From: Proteus mirabilis ATCC 29906
GTDB lineage: Bacteria > Pseudomonadota > Gammaproteobacteria > Enterobacterales > Enterobacteriaceae
Direction: 5' to 3'
Assembly: GCF_000160755.1 (NCBI RefSeq)
Contig: NZ_GG668576.1
Coordinates: 809,777 to 873,776 of the forward strand
Length of the DNA: 64,000 nt
Shown here: piece by piece, positions 9,218 through 19,052 of the stretch
Position numbering within the stretch: position 1 is the first letter of the stretch
Layout of the letters: each line of letters opens with the position of its first letter
Program-made: the position numbers and the translations under genes
The notes under the pieces: generated by a model
The model's input: only the letters and a program-made list of their open reading frames with translations
Database searches by the model: none
Told to the model about the DNA's origin: nothing

Positions 9218-9236
9218 ACACGCCACTTAATGATGT

Positions 9237-9312
9237 TCCTCCATAGTTCAGTCGGTAGAACGGCGGACTGTTAATCCGTATGTCACTGGTTCGAGTCCAG
9301 TTGGAGGAGCCA
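9237..9312 (+). tRNA. tRNA-Asn(GTT), copy 4
   Basis: The same 76-base sequence as the other three copies, but with different flanks. It has no palindromic leader and no terminator hairpin directly after it, so its transcript may continue toward pyrC or be ended in another way. Confidence 0.97.
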
Positions 9313-9498
9313 TTTCTATTAGCATTACCCTCGTAACTATTTGATTTTATTCTCTGTTTTCCCTCACACACAATAAAAAATACCATTAAAAAGGTAGCTA
9401 TTTAATCGTTTTCGTATTACTATTCATTTCCGGCTTGACTATCCAGTCCAATCCAATCGTTGATCTTTCGATTTTCCTAAGACACACGGAGCCGGTAT

Positions 9499-10551
9499 AT
9501 GACCACTGCACAACCTATCACCCTCACTATTCGCCGTCCTGATGATTGGCATGTTCACTTTCGTGATGATGACATGCTAAAAACCGTTGTTCCTTATACC
9601 AGTCGTTATTTTGGCAGAGCTATCGTAATGCCAAATCTTGTTCCCCCGATCACCACCATTGAAGCCGCCCGTCGTTATCGTGATCGCATAAAAGCAGCTA
9701 TTCCTAGTGGCGATAAATTCGAACCATTAATGACCTGCTATTTAACGGATAGCACTCTGCCATCAGAAGTTGAACAAGGTTTTCTACAAGGCGTATTTAC
9801 TGCTTGTAAACTTTATCCCGCCAATGCGACGACAAATTCTAGCCATGGTGTTTCCGATATCAATAAAATCTATCCTATTCTTAGTGTGATGGAAAAAATA
9901 GGTATGCCATTGCTTATTCATGGGGAAGTTACTGCATCAGATATCGATATTTTTGATAGAGAAGCTCGTTTTATTGATAACGTGATGGCTCCCGTTCGCA
10001 AACAATTTCCTGCCTTAAAAATTGTTTTTGAACATATCACCACCAAAGAAGCGGCACAGTATGTCTTAGAGGGAAATGAATTTCTTGGTGCAACTATTAC
10101 ACCACAACACTTAATGTTTAACCGTAATCATATGCTTGTCGGTGGTGTGAAACCGCACTTGTACTGTTTACCTATCCTTAAGCGTAATGTACACCAAGAG
10201 GCATTAAGACAAGCCGTTGCATCAGGTCATTCGCGTTTCTTCTTAGGTACTGATTCCGCACCTCATTTACAACATCGCAAAGAATCATCTTGTGGATGCG
10301 CTGGCGTGTTTAACGCCCCCACCGCTTTAGCAGCTTATGCTAGCGTATTTAAAGAGCTCAATGCCCTTTCTCACTTTGAAGCCTTCTGTTCACTCAATGG
10401 CCCACGTTTTTATGGTTTACCGGTTAATGAAGGCACTATTACCTTAACGGAAAAATCCGTTACTGCACCTGCAGAAATTATGAGTGGTGATGAAGCATTA
10501 ATCCCCTTCTTAGCAAATGAAGATATTCATTGGGATATTAGTGTCAATTAA
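9499..10551 (+). CDS. pyrC: Dihydroorotase (pyrimidine biosynthesis)
   Basis: A 350-residue type II dihydroorotase that cyclises N-carbamoyl-aspartate to dihydroorotate in the cytoplasm. Metal ligands are visible as DWHVHFRDD (His about 18 and 20), the carboxylated lysine region TACKLYPA (about 104), and HGEV, FEHIT and GTDSAPH further on. The ribosome site is CGGAG, 7-8 bases from the ATG. The leader contains CCGGCT (9430-9435) complementary to AGCCGG (9490-9495) overlapping the ribosome site. This could form a hairpin like that regulating E. coli pyrC, but it is unproven. Confidence 0.97.
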   Translation: MTTAQPITLTIRRPDDWHVHFRDDDMLKTVVPYTSRYFGRAIVMPNLVPPITTIEAARRYRDRIKAAIPSGDKFEPLMTCYLTDSTLPSEVEQGFLQGVFTACKLYPANATTNSSHGVSDINKIYPILSVMEKIGMPLLIHGEVTASDIDIFDREARFIDNVMAPVRKQFPALKIVFEHITTKEAAQYVLEGNEFLGATITPQHLMFNRNHMLVGGVKPHLYCLPILKRNVHQEALRQAVASGHSRFFLGTDSAPHLQHRKESSCGCAGVFNAPTALAAYASVFKELNALSHFEAFCSLNGPRFYGLPVNEGTITLTEKSVTAPAEIMSGDEALIPFLANEDIHWDISVN

Positions 10552-10578
10552 TCAATTAGTGACTTGATATCTTCTTTT

Positions 10579-10627
10579 TATGCACCATATAACCCCTTAT
10601 CTGGGATAGTTATGGTGCATATTTTTT
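10579..10627 (+). terminator. pyrC terminator
   Basis: An 11-bp stem, TATGCACCATA / TATGGTGCATA, followed by six T residues. Confidence 0.85.
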
Positions 10628-10763
10628 GCTATTCCTCATTGCACTTTTCCATTTTCCATCAAAATTTAGCTTTTTTATTGCGCCAAATTTCGTATACTGG
10701 AAAGTAACCACTTAGTGGGGGCTTCTCTCTTAGTCAAAACCGGTTGTATGATTAGGAGGTATT

Positions 10764-11018
10764 ATGAGTAGAAAAAATGAAGTTATTCAAACACATCCTG
10801 TTGTAGGCTGGGATATTAGCACTGTAGATATCTATGATGCGATGATGCTACGTTTACATTATCTTCCTGAAAACGAACACCATCTAGACAATGCAGTGGT
10901 TGATAAAACACTTTGGCTTACTACTGATGTAGCAAAACAGTTGATTTATATTCTTCAAGCAGGTATTGATAAAATTGAATCATCTGAAGATTTTGTATCA
11001 GACAACACCAAGCATTGA
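10764..11018 (+). CDS. bssS: BssS, biofilm regulator family protein
   Basis: An 84-residue protein with the nearly invariant N-terminal block NEVIQTHPVVGWDISTVD and the segment TLWLTTDVAKQLIYILQAGI of E. coli BssS (YceP). In E. coli it affects biofilm formation and indole/AI-2 signalling, with unknown mechanism. It follows pyrC, as in the E. coli region. The ribosome site is TAGGAGGT, 4 bases before the ATG. Confidence 0.9.
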   Translation: MSRKNEVIQTHPVVGWDISTVDIYDAMMLRLHYLPENEHHLDNAVVDKTLWLTTDVAKQLIYILQAGIDKIESSEDFVSDNTKH

Positions 11019-11056
11019 TAAAAAGATAAGTTCGAGAAAAGCATTAAGACACCAAG

Positions 11057-11090
11057 CAGGAGTACTTTCGTACTCCTGTCTCGTTTTTAT
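11057..11090 (+). terminator. bssS terminator
   Basis: A perfect 9-bp stem, CAGGAGTAC / GTACTCCTG, with a TTTC loop, followed after a short gap by TTTTT. Confidence 0.8.
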
Positions 11091-11332
11091 TGTTATAATC
11101 ACCTTTCATTTTTATTTCGTTTATCTCTATTATCTATCCCTAACATGTTAATTTTTCATACTGTTTTTTTTAATTAGTTATTATTATAAATTAATTTATA
11201 TTTAATTAAGTTATTATAATTTTCTTTTTATTCGATATATCTTTCACAAAATGATATATAACCCGAATTGACATAAAACTATGTTATCTTTATTTTAATA
11301 ACTTGAAAATAGATATCACAAGGAAGTTATTA

Positions 11333-11935
11333 GTGAAAATATTAATTATTGATGAGTGTTACTTTACTCGTAATGGTATTCGGCATTTCTTCTTAAAAAA
11401 AAATGTAAGGCATGAAATTATTGATATGTCTTCTATTGAAGAAGCTAATCATTATATTAATAACTCTATGCCTGATATTATTTTTATTGATCTCACTAAA
11501 TATTGTCGTGAAGTAGCACATTGTCAGCACTTGCAATATTTCTTTTCACTGACTCAAGAGTGTCGTTTATACCTCTATATTGATGCCAACTATCCAGACA
11601 AAGATAGACCTATCGCCTTGACAAATAACTGTTTTATCCTTGCTAAACGAGTACTACCTTGGGTATTAGAGAGAACATCAACATTAACTTCTCGTTGCCA
11701 AGTTTTTTTCCCCACTTATAAACATTCTCTTTGCTCAATATTTAGCATACAAGAACAAAAAATCATAAATTACTGGATGGGAGAGTTGCCTAACTATCAA
11801 ATTGCCAAAAAATTAAAAATTAGCAATAGCACCGTTTATTCGCATAAAAGACATATTACTGAAAAAATAAATGTAAAAAATAGAATTGAACTCTTCTTTA
11901 TATATAATATATTAAAATATATCTATGAGAAATAA
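11333..11935 (+). CDS. rcsA: RcsA-like LuxR-family transcriptional regulator
   Basis: A 200-residue protein with a degenerate receiver-like N-terminal half (ILIIDECYFTRNGIRHFF) and a C-terminal LuxR helix-turn-helix (about 140-195: EQKIINYWMGELPNYQIA, then TVYSHKRHITEKINVKNR). By eye it aligns with E. coli RcsA over the same length. RcsA is an auxiliary partner of RcsB for capsule and other Rcs targets. I chose the GTG at 11333, which has AAGGAAG 6 bases upstream, over an earlier TTG at 11303. It is very AT-rich. It could instead be another orphan LuxR regulator. Confidence 0.65.
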   Translation: MKILIIDECYFTRNGIRHFFLKKNVRHEIIDMSSIEEANHYINNSMPDIIFIDLTKYCREVAHCQHLQYFFSLTQECRLYLYIDANYPDKDRPIALTNNCFILAKRVLPWVLERTSTLTSRCQVFFPTYKHSLCSIFSIQEQKIINYWMGELPNYQIAKKLKISNSTVYSHKRHITEKINVKNRIELFFIYNILKYIYEK

Positions 11936-12274
11936 ATACAAACTTATCGTTTAATGATTGATATATTTTATGGAATGAAATTATGAAGCTAATAGTTTAA
12001 TTAATTGAGGAAATAACAAATTCCTATTACTTAACATTGAACTCTATAATAGGATTATAAATATGGGTGAACATATCAAAAATTAAAAATATTTAATCAC
12101 CTAAGAGCAACGTTTTATAACATAAAAAATCTTCTTCATATTCAATATGACACTAAACATATTAATAAGCACAATATGTCATAGCATGACTCACTTCACT
12201 CTTACAGCTATCCTAGAGTGAAGTGAGCACCAATAGAGTCATCAACAACAAAAAGACACTATTGCTACATACTA
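11936..12274. other. Intergenic region between the RcsA-like gene and ttrA
   Basis: No gene is visible. A 13-bp inverted repeat, CTCACTTCACTCT / AGAGTGAAGTGAG (12190-12227), lies about 50 bases beyond the ttrA stop and probably marks the end of the ttrBCA transcript, although it has no U-run. Confidence 0.5.
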
Positions 12275-15200
12275 TTAGGCGATACGCTCAATCTTTGCCG
12301 GTAATCCTTGACGTACAGAGGCACCAGAAACCCAATCTAACCAAGTATTCGTTATTTCTCGTGTTGGATCAGCAAAGCCTAAGTCGTTTAAGTTAATACC
12401 ACTACCTATTGCTTTATCCATAGCTAATGGTTGCCCATCTAAATAGTGTTGACGCGAGCCTAGCTCTTTATGTCCATAACCATGTTCAATCGCTAACACT
12501 CCAGGCATAACCCCCTCTAATAAACTAATTTCAGCCTCAACCTCTCCACCTGGGGTCACTATGCGCACTTTATCACCATGCTTGATCCCCCATTTTTTAC
12601 CATCTAGCGGATTAATCGCGACTAAATTGCTTGGTTTTACCATTCTTAAACGTTGGATCATGCCCGTTGAGCTACTTACCACATGAGATTTAAAGGACAT
12701 CAGTTTTAATGGCCATTGCTCTTGTGGAAAATGTTGATGTATATCGCTACCGTCAGATAAACGCGGTGGATAATAAGTTGGGCAACCACTATATCGCTCA
12801 CCGGTAATAGCATGATGATTCTTCGCTACATTTTCATTCCAGATCTGTAATGGTTTCTTCCATTGCGGGCCTGTCGCATCACCATTCCATGCTTTATCAT
12901 AAGGGGCAAAACGCCCACCACGAGTATAAATATTCGCCACCCTTAGGACTTCTTCTTCTTTTAAAGTGGCAGTAATAGCAGGAAGAATACGATCGACACC
13001 ACTTAATAAAATATCTTCATGGCTGGCAGGTGCTACAGGCTGTTCGCCCATAAAGGCAATATTAGCCGCTACACGCAGATAATAATCTTCAGCACTATTA
13101 ATTGCGTGGAAATGCCCATCTTTATCTTCTAGCGCATTTTCACCAAAGCCGGGTAAGTCTAATGCTTTAGCAACCGCAATGCAGAAAGTTTCCATTGATA
13201 TAGGTTGACCATCGGCTGTTTTCGCCACACGAGGCTCTACAATCGGCCAACGTGCCGTACTGGCTTTGACTTGTACACCAGACCACGGCGCACTAAATCC
13301 CCAACTTTCAAAGTTATGCGTATCAGGCACAATATAGTCCGCCAGTGCAGTGGTCTCATTCATAAAAGCATCGATACCAATAATCAATGGTAGATGCTGT
13401 GGATCTTTAAGACGCGCTTCCATAACTTGGCGAATACCTGCAATACCGTATAGCGGGTTCGTCATATTGGTTATCCATGCTTTTAATGAATAAGGATAAC
13501 CCGCTAATGCCGACCCCAGTTGCTCTGTTAATTGCCCTGCGGCAAACGGATACCACGGCGCTTTAGCAGGATAAGGAGACTCCCCTTTCGCGATCCGTTC
13601 ACGGTATTCATCAGATTGTTCATAAGCCGCTTTACTGCGCGATAGCACCATTCCTTTAGGCTTAATTTTGCCTTTAAAACTATCCATGTTGTAACGAGGG
13701 CCATCTATCGCACCATTAAATTTACCTCCACCGACAGATACTCCCCCTTTCAGGTTTAGATTTCCAATTAAAGCGTTTAGCATGATGACACTCCACGCCG
13801 TATAGAAACCATTTCCCCCCATCATGCCACCATGTGAGATAACCGCAGCTTTTCGTCCATAGTCAGTAAATTCACGCGCTAAGGCAACAATAGTGCTTTC
13901 AGGTACTTTACAACGTTCACTATACTCCGCCAATGACATGCGACTTGCAGCTTCAGTTAATAATTGGAAACTTGATTTTACTGTAACCTCAATACCTGTT
14001 TTTAATGTCACTTTTTGAGTAACAAAAAGCTGTGCTCTGTCTACTTGCGTCGCTGCTGTAAGCTGTCCATTAAGGGCTATAACCATATTTTGCGCTTCGC
14101 CATCATCGGCAATATCCTCAAGATGCGCGGTGGTTAACATCTGCCCTGACAGTGGATGATTTTCATCACTAATGACTAAATGTGTCGCATTAGTCCAGCT
14201 TCGCTCTCCAACATTATTCATCGACACTTCACTGGGCACCGATAAATACTCAGCATTATAGCGTTTGTTTTCAATGATCCAGCGGATCATACCCATCACT
14301 AAAGCAGCATCTGTTCCCGGTTGTACGGGTACCCAATGACCATGATCATTCGCTAACGTGGTGGTTAGTGGCAAAGCAGGTGCCACAACTACATAGTTAA
14401 ACGAACCACGAATACGCGCATTCGCTAATTGGCGACCTTGGCGTTTAAATGGATTACCTGATTGCGCAGGTGAGGTACCTAAAAATAGTGCAAATTCAAC
14501 ATGATCCCAATCAGGCTTCACATGAGCGTTTTTATCCAGATCATTCATTAATGCACCGGAGCCGGCACGATACGCTAATCCACAATAAGAGCCATGAGCC
14601 CCAAAATTTTTACTACCAAAGGCATTTTGTGCAAAGCGGCGAATAAAACTATCTCGGCCATCATCCCCAGCATTAGTAACTAATAACTGATTTGCTTTAG
14701 GTCCTAGGGCTGGCTGTTTAGGATCAATGGGTGTTGCTAAATCGCGGATAGCACGTAAGCCATCAACATGTCCTTCACCAAATAAATCGCCCCCCTCAAC
14801 CACTTCTTTGATCAGTTGCTCAAAGCTAATTCGTTGCCATTTCCCCTCACCTCGTTTACCCACTCGTTTCATGGGTTCAAGAATACGAGTAGGACTATCG
14901 AGGCTTTCCATCATCGTCGCACCACGAGCACAAGCCGTAGAGCGGTTAGCTAAACCACTTTCGCCCCCCATTTTTTCAAAGGCTTCTTTTATTGGCATGT
15001 TATAACCAAAATGGATATCCTGAGATAATGGGTGATAAGGATTTCCTGCAATACGTAATACTTGATTATTGTTACGATCGACTCTCGCACGCACACCGCA
15101 CTGAGTCCAACAACCAAAGCATTGAGTCATACAAACAGCTTGATTGGTATTAGGTTGCCAATTCGCTTTCGCCGTGATTTTACCTTCTGGTAATAAAGAG

Positions 15201-15358
15201 TTACCGTTGATCCTATCCAAAGTAACCTTACCAGAAGTCCCATCAACGAGACCGTCGACAGCACGCTTAGCAACATCGCGATAACTGGCAGCAAATGCGG
15301 CAATACCACCGATAACCAATCCACCTTTAAGCCATTGACGTCTTGTAAACTTAGCCAT
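12275..15358 (-). CDS. ttrA: Tetrathionate reductase catalytic subunit TtrA
   Basis: A protein of about 1027 residues, the molybdopterin subunit that reduces tetrathionate to thiosulfate in anaerobic respiration. A Tat signal, TRRQWLKGG, opens the protein and is followed by the [4Fe-4S] cysteines CMTQCFGCWTQC ... CARG (about 75-145). The molybdopterin domains run to a C-terminal dinucleotide-binding domain (PLKLMSFKSHVVSSSTGMIQ onward). I chose the ATG at 15358 because AGGAGAG lies 7 bases upstream; it overlaps the ttrC end by 8 bases. It is exported folded to the periplasmic side and held by TtrC. Confidence 0.95.
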   Translation of the reverse strand: MAKFTRRQWLKGGLVIGGIAAFAASYRDVAKRAVDGLVDGTSGKVTLDRINGNSLLPEGKITAKANWQPNTNQAVCMTQCFGCWTQCGVRARVDRNNNQVLRIAGNPYHPLSQDIHFGYNMPIKEAFEKMGGESGLANRSTACARGATMMESLDSPTRILEPMKRVGKRGEGKWQRISFEQLIKEVVEGGDLFGEGHVDGLRAIRDLATPIDPKQPALGPKANQLLVTNAGDDGRDSFIRRFAQNAFGSKNFGAHGSYCGLAYRAGSGALMNDLDKNAHVKPDWDHVEFALFLGTSPAQSGNPFKRQGRQLANARIRGSFNYVVVAPALPLTTTLANDHGHWVPVQPGTDAALVMGMIRWIIENKRYNAEYLSVPSEVSMNNVGERSWTNATHLVISDENHPLSGQMLTTAHLEDIADDGEAQNMVIALNGQLTAATQVDRAQLFVTQKVTLKTGIEVTVKSSFQLLTEAASRMSLAEYSERCKVPESTIVALAREFTDYGRKAAVISHGGMMGGNGFYTAWSVIMLNALIGNLNLKGGVSVGGGKFNGAIDGPRYNMDSFKGKIKPKGMVLSRSKAAYEQSDEYRERIAKGESPYPAKAPWYPFAAGQLTEQLGSALAGYPYSLKAWITNMTNPLYGIAGIRQVMEARLKDPQHLPLIIGIDAFMNETTALADYIVPDTHNFESWGFSAPWSGVQVKASTARWPIVEPRVAKTADGQPISMETFCIAVAKALDLPGFGENALEDKDGHFHAINSAEDYYLRVAANIAFMGEQPVAPASHEDILLSGVDRILPAITATLKEEEVLRVANIYTRGGRFAPYDKAWNGDATGPQWKKPLQIWNENVAKNHHAITGERYSGCPTYYPPRLSDGSDIHQHFPQEQWPLKLMSFKSHVVSSSTGMIQRLRMVKPSNLVAINPLDGKKWGIKHGDKVRIVTPGGEVEAEISLLEGVMPGVLAIEHGYGHKELGSRQHYLDGQPLAMDKAIGSGINLNDLGFADPTREITNTWLDWVSGASVRQGLPAKIERIA

Positions 15359-16379
15359 GCTGTACTCTCCTGACAACCCAACGAATACTTTCTCTGAATA
15401 TAATGGTTAACGCTATCCAAAGCCCAAATGTTCCAACAATCGCTAATAATCCATCATTACCCAGCGGGAACTGATAAGGATTGGTAATAATGTTATATTT
15501 GGGAATATATTGGCTTCCCATTAACATTAGCCAACGTAATACCCACGCCAATCCCATTGAAATAAAAGCCATTACGGTAATAAATGCCACTGAGCGTGCC
15601 TGTTTTGCCATTAATCCGCCCATAGCAACAGACACTATCCATAAGGCAATAACCCCTATCGCACTCCACCAGCCTAAACTTCCTATTGCCAATTGTTGCC
15701 TAATGGCTTGTCCTGAAATAGTATCCCCCGCAATCCAAAAACCTGTACATACAGCAAGTAACATTAAAGATCCGATAAACCACATAGCCAGTTCACGCTG
15801 ATACACAGGCTCTCGTCGCGTACCTAATGCTAATAGCGTAGGCAATACTTGCATGGCACTAAAAAACAGTAATATCGGCAGCCAGTAGGTATAAAGCACC
15901 GGTCTTGCTTTTAAAATAGAAGCTTCACGGCCGGTATAGAGCAATAAACCTATCGAGGTTAAGGCGCAGGCTAAAGCAACCCAACGCGTTAACTTATATT
16001 CACGTTTCCACACTAAACGCACGACCATGGCAATAAAGTACAAAATACTAAATGCAGAGAAGAGTGGCAGTAATAGTGATCCCCATGCCATCCACGACCA
16101 AGGAGTTGGATAAGCATAAAAATGCCAAACACGTGCGGTTTGATGGAGATCAGCGGTTAATGCTAAAGGGGCGGTGATCCCCGCCGTAACAGCAATAAAA
16201 ACCGCAACAGCTTCTAAACGAGGATTACCTGTACGCCCTTTCCAACATTGCCAGCATGCATAAAGTGTTGCGCAACACGCAATGCCGATAAAAAAGAAAT
16301 ATTGCACTGCCCAAGGTAACCAAAAGTATTCTTGGGGGATCGCTATCACTTCTTGAATTTGCGAAACGGATGAAATCAT
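15351..16379 (-). CDS. ttrC: Tetrathionate reductase membrane subunit TtrC (NrfD family)
   Basis: A 342-residue integral membrane protein with about nine helices, the quinol-oxidising anchor of the TtrABC complex. The ATG at 16379 has GGAGG 7 bases upstream and overlaps the ttrB stop as ATGA, so translation is coupled. The ORF between ttrB and ttrA fits the Salmonella ttrBCA order. Confidence 0.93.
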   Translation of the reverse strand: MISSVSQIQEVIAIPQEYFWLPWAVQYFFFIGIACCATLYACWQCWKGRTGNPRLEAVAVFIAVTAGITAPLALTADLHQTARVWHFYAYPTPWSWMAWGSLLLPLFSAFSILYFIAMVVRLVWKREYKLTRWVALACALTSIGLLLYTGREASILKARPVLYTYWLPILLFFSAMQVLPTLLALGTRREPVYQRELAMWFIGSLMLLAVCTGFWIAGDTISGQAIRQQLAIGSLGWWSAIGVIALWIVSVAMGGLMAKQARSVAFITVMAFISMGLAWVLRWLMLMGSQYIPKYNIITNPYQFPLGNDGLLAIVGTFGLWIALTIIFRESIRWVVRRVQHG

Positions 16380-17116
16380 GAGTGAACCTCCTGCCATAAT
16401 GCGGGTTGCCCTTGTCCAACTAATGGCTGCACAAATGCATCATCTAAACCAAGATAAAAAACTTGTGGCAAGGTGCCACTTTCTGGTTTAAGTACTTTTA
16501 ATTCATGTTCATGCTCGCGGATCATTTTACTTATTGTGCTGTGTGGATCTTTCATATCACCGATAATACGAGCGCCCCCCACACAAGATTCAACACAGGC
16601 AGGTAATAACCCAACTTCTAGGCGATGAGCACAAAAAGTACATTTATCGGCTGTCTGAGTGGAATGGTTGATAAAACGGGCATCATAAGGACATGCTTGC
16701 ACACAATAAGCACAGCCTACACAACGTTCATTATCAATCACGACGATCCCGTCTTTGCGTTGAAATGTTGCTTGAACAGGACAAACAGGTACACACGGAG
16801 GCTCGTCACAATGGTTACATAATCTAGGGAGTAAGACGTTCGTTATTCCCTCTTGCCCCTTGATAGCTACTTGATATTGGTTTACTGTCGTCCTAAATTG
16901 TCCTTGTGGCGTTTGGTTTTCAATCGTACAGCTCACTGTACAAGATTGACACCCAACACAACGACGCAGATCGATCAGCATGCCATAACGTTTATCCTCT
17001 GAGCCTTCACGGCGCTCTGGGGATAGTTTAATGCCAGCTTGAGAGAGAGGAACCAGTGATGCACCTGCGGTAAGGACCCCTAATTGTTGTAAGAATTTTC
17101 GTTTACCAAGATCCAT
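16376..17116 (-). CDS. ttrB: Tetrathionate reductase iron-sulfur subunit TtrB
   Basis: A 246-residue electron-transfer subunit with four cysteine clusters for [4Fe-4S] centres: CVGCQSCTVSC, CNHCDEPPCVPVC, CVGCAYCVQAC and CTFC ... CVESC. The N-terminus MDLGKRKFLQQLGVLTAGA is a Tat signal with Lys-Arg instead of Arg-Arg. The Salmonella TtrB signal is known for the same exception. The start at 17116 has GGAG 6 bases upstream. The operon is divergent from ttrSR. Confidence 0.95.
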   Translation of the reverse strand: MDLGKRKFLQQLGVLTAGASLVPLSQAGIKLSPERREGSEDKRYGMLIDLRRCVGCQSCTVSCTIENQTPQGQFRTTVNQYQVAIKGQEGITNVLLPRLCNHCDEPPCVPVCPVQATFQRKDGIVVIDNERCVGCAYCVQACPYDARFINHSTQTADKCTFCAHRLEVGLLPACVESCVGGARIIGDMKDPHSTISKMIREHEHELKVLKPESGTLPQVFYLGLDDAFVQPLVGQGQPALWQEVHS

Positions 17117-17246
17117 ATTTGTCTCCAGTATCACTCAGTAAATACCTGCCACATTGAGCGAAGGGAATAGAAAATAAGTATTTATGGCATTGTAAAAATT
17201 ACTGAGTCCTCCACCTATTGTGGTTTACCACATACTCGGTGCGAAC

Positions 17247-17260
17247 TTGATCCAAAACAA
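17247..17260. promoter_or_regulatory. FNR-type site in the ttrB-ttrS intergenic region
   Basis: TTGATCCAAAACAA matches the FNR palindrome TTGAT-N4-ATCAA at 9 of 10 defined bases. Taken at -41.5 for ttrB, it would place a start near 17212 with a weak -10 (CACAAT, 17222-17217). Salmonella ttr expression needs the FNR homologue and TtrSR. No TtrR site could be identified. Confidence 0.5.
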
Positions 17261-17279
17261 TATTTAACATTAGATAGTT

Positions 17280-19042
17280 ATGACGATAAAACAGACAATT
17301 GGGATAAAAAAAATCGCTAGTTTGAGCTTATTACTGCTCTTTTTTCTACTCTCTTCTTCTGCGGTTGCCAAAGAGTGGACTATTGGTGTGTTAGCGTTGC
17401 GAGGCGACGCCTCAACCCAAAGACATTGGCAACCGCTTATCGATACCTTAGATCAACAAATACCCACAGATAGCTTTCTGCTGTTACCACTTAACTTGTC
17501 AGAAATGAAGCAAGCAGTGGCGGACAAGAGAGTAGATTTTCTATTGACGAATCCAGCGCAATTTGTCCAGCTTGATAGTGCATATCCGCTACGTTGGTTA
17601 CTCTCTTTACGCTCGGGTTATGAGCCGGATAACACAACAAGAAATGTGATTGGTAGCCTTATTTTGGTGCGCAAAGACAGCGCAATTACATCGATTCATG
17701 AATTAGTCGGAAAGCGTGTTGGCGCCATTGCACCAGATGCCTTTGGTGGATATCTGTTAGGTTACAAAGCACTGCGTGAAGAAGGGATTGATCCTGAGCA
17801 GGATTTTACATTACGTTTTAGTGGTTTTCCGGCTGATGCGTTACTTTACTTATTACGTGATGGCGATATTAATGCAGCGATCATCCCAGTTTGCTTATTA
17901 GAAAATATGGATAACGAAGGTCTTATTAATAAAGAAGATTATCGTCCATTATTAAATTATTCTACCAATACTTCTTGTTTAACCAGTACTCCGCTCTATC
18001 CTAATTGGTCATTTGCTGCATTAGATACTGTTCCTGACACATTAGTGGATAAAGTGACACGAACATTACTCAATGATGAAAGCGACACCATGAAATGGGG
18101 GGCACCCGCTTCTCATTCTCAAGTGGAAAATTTACTCCGAGAAGTCAACCAACACCCAAGGCAGCGACAACTTTGGCAAGATGCGAAAATTTGGGCTATC
18201 CAGCACCGTTTTATTATTGGATTATCATTGGGTGCCATTATCTTACTGGTTTTCAACCAAATCTGGATTAGTTATTTGGTCAGAAGACGTAGCCATCAAT
18301 TAGAACAAGCGCATATCCATTTAAGAGAGCAAAAAGAGGCATTAGAACAAGCTCAGCGTTTAAATATTTTAGGTGAAATGGCGTCAGGCTTTGCTCATGA
18401 GCTTAATCAACCTCTTTCTGCGATCAAAAGTTATGCCCAAGGTAGTGCGATCCGCCTAGAAAAAGAGAACAAAAATCATCCATTACTCCCCGCGTTACGA
18501 CAGATAGACCAGCAAGCCCAACGTGGCGCAGATATTATTCGCAATCTACGTTTATGGGTAGGTAAGCAATCAGCAAATAGTGATACAGTGCCACTGTCAG
18601 AACAAAATATTGCCCAATGTATTGAACATATTTGGCGGTTATTACGTATTGATGAAAAATATCCACAAGTGACTCTGATCACTAAGATTGATAAACATGA
18701 TACCCTATACTTACCTGAAACATTATTAGAGCAAATATTATCTAATTTGATCACCAATAGCCTACAGGCGGGTACTAAAGTGCTACAGATAAGCACCCAT
18801 AAAGCGCCAGATAGGTTGTTAATTGTGATCAAAGATGATGCGGGAGGAATGAGCCATAGCCAGCTTGAACAACCTTTCTCCCCTTTCAAACCACCAAAAC
18901 AGAAGGTCTTGGTTTAGGTTTGGTGATTTGCCAACGCTTATTAAATTCACAAGGTGCTGATATTCACATAGAAAATCAAAAAGATAAGCAAAATAATGTT
19001 GGATTAAAAATCACCCTTATTTTCCCCAATAACAATAATTAG
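17280..19042 (+). pseudogene. ttrS: TtrS tetrathionate sensor kinase, frameshifted near the 3' end
   Basis: The intact frame 17280-18917 encodes a signal peptide, a periplasmic PhnD-like binding domain (about 30-300), a membrane helix (about 310-330), a HisKA box GFAHELNQPLSAIKS and the start of the ATPase domain (NLITNSLQAG, DDAGG). After QPFSPF the frame is lost. The expected ending TTKTEGLGLGLVICQRLL continues in another frame from 18887 to the TAG at 19040-19042. A single missing base in the CCCCTTTC stretch (18880-18887) restores one 587-residue kinase. It may be a real mutation or a sequencing error. Confidence 0.85.
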
Positions 19043-19052
19043 AGGAAGAAAA

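Noticed and set aside
9401..9416. A possible PurR-type site upstream of pyrC
   Set aside because: Only a loose match to the PurR consensus; not enough to call.
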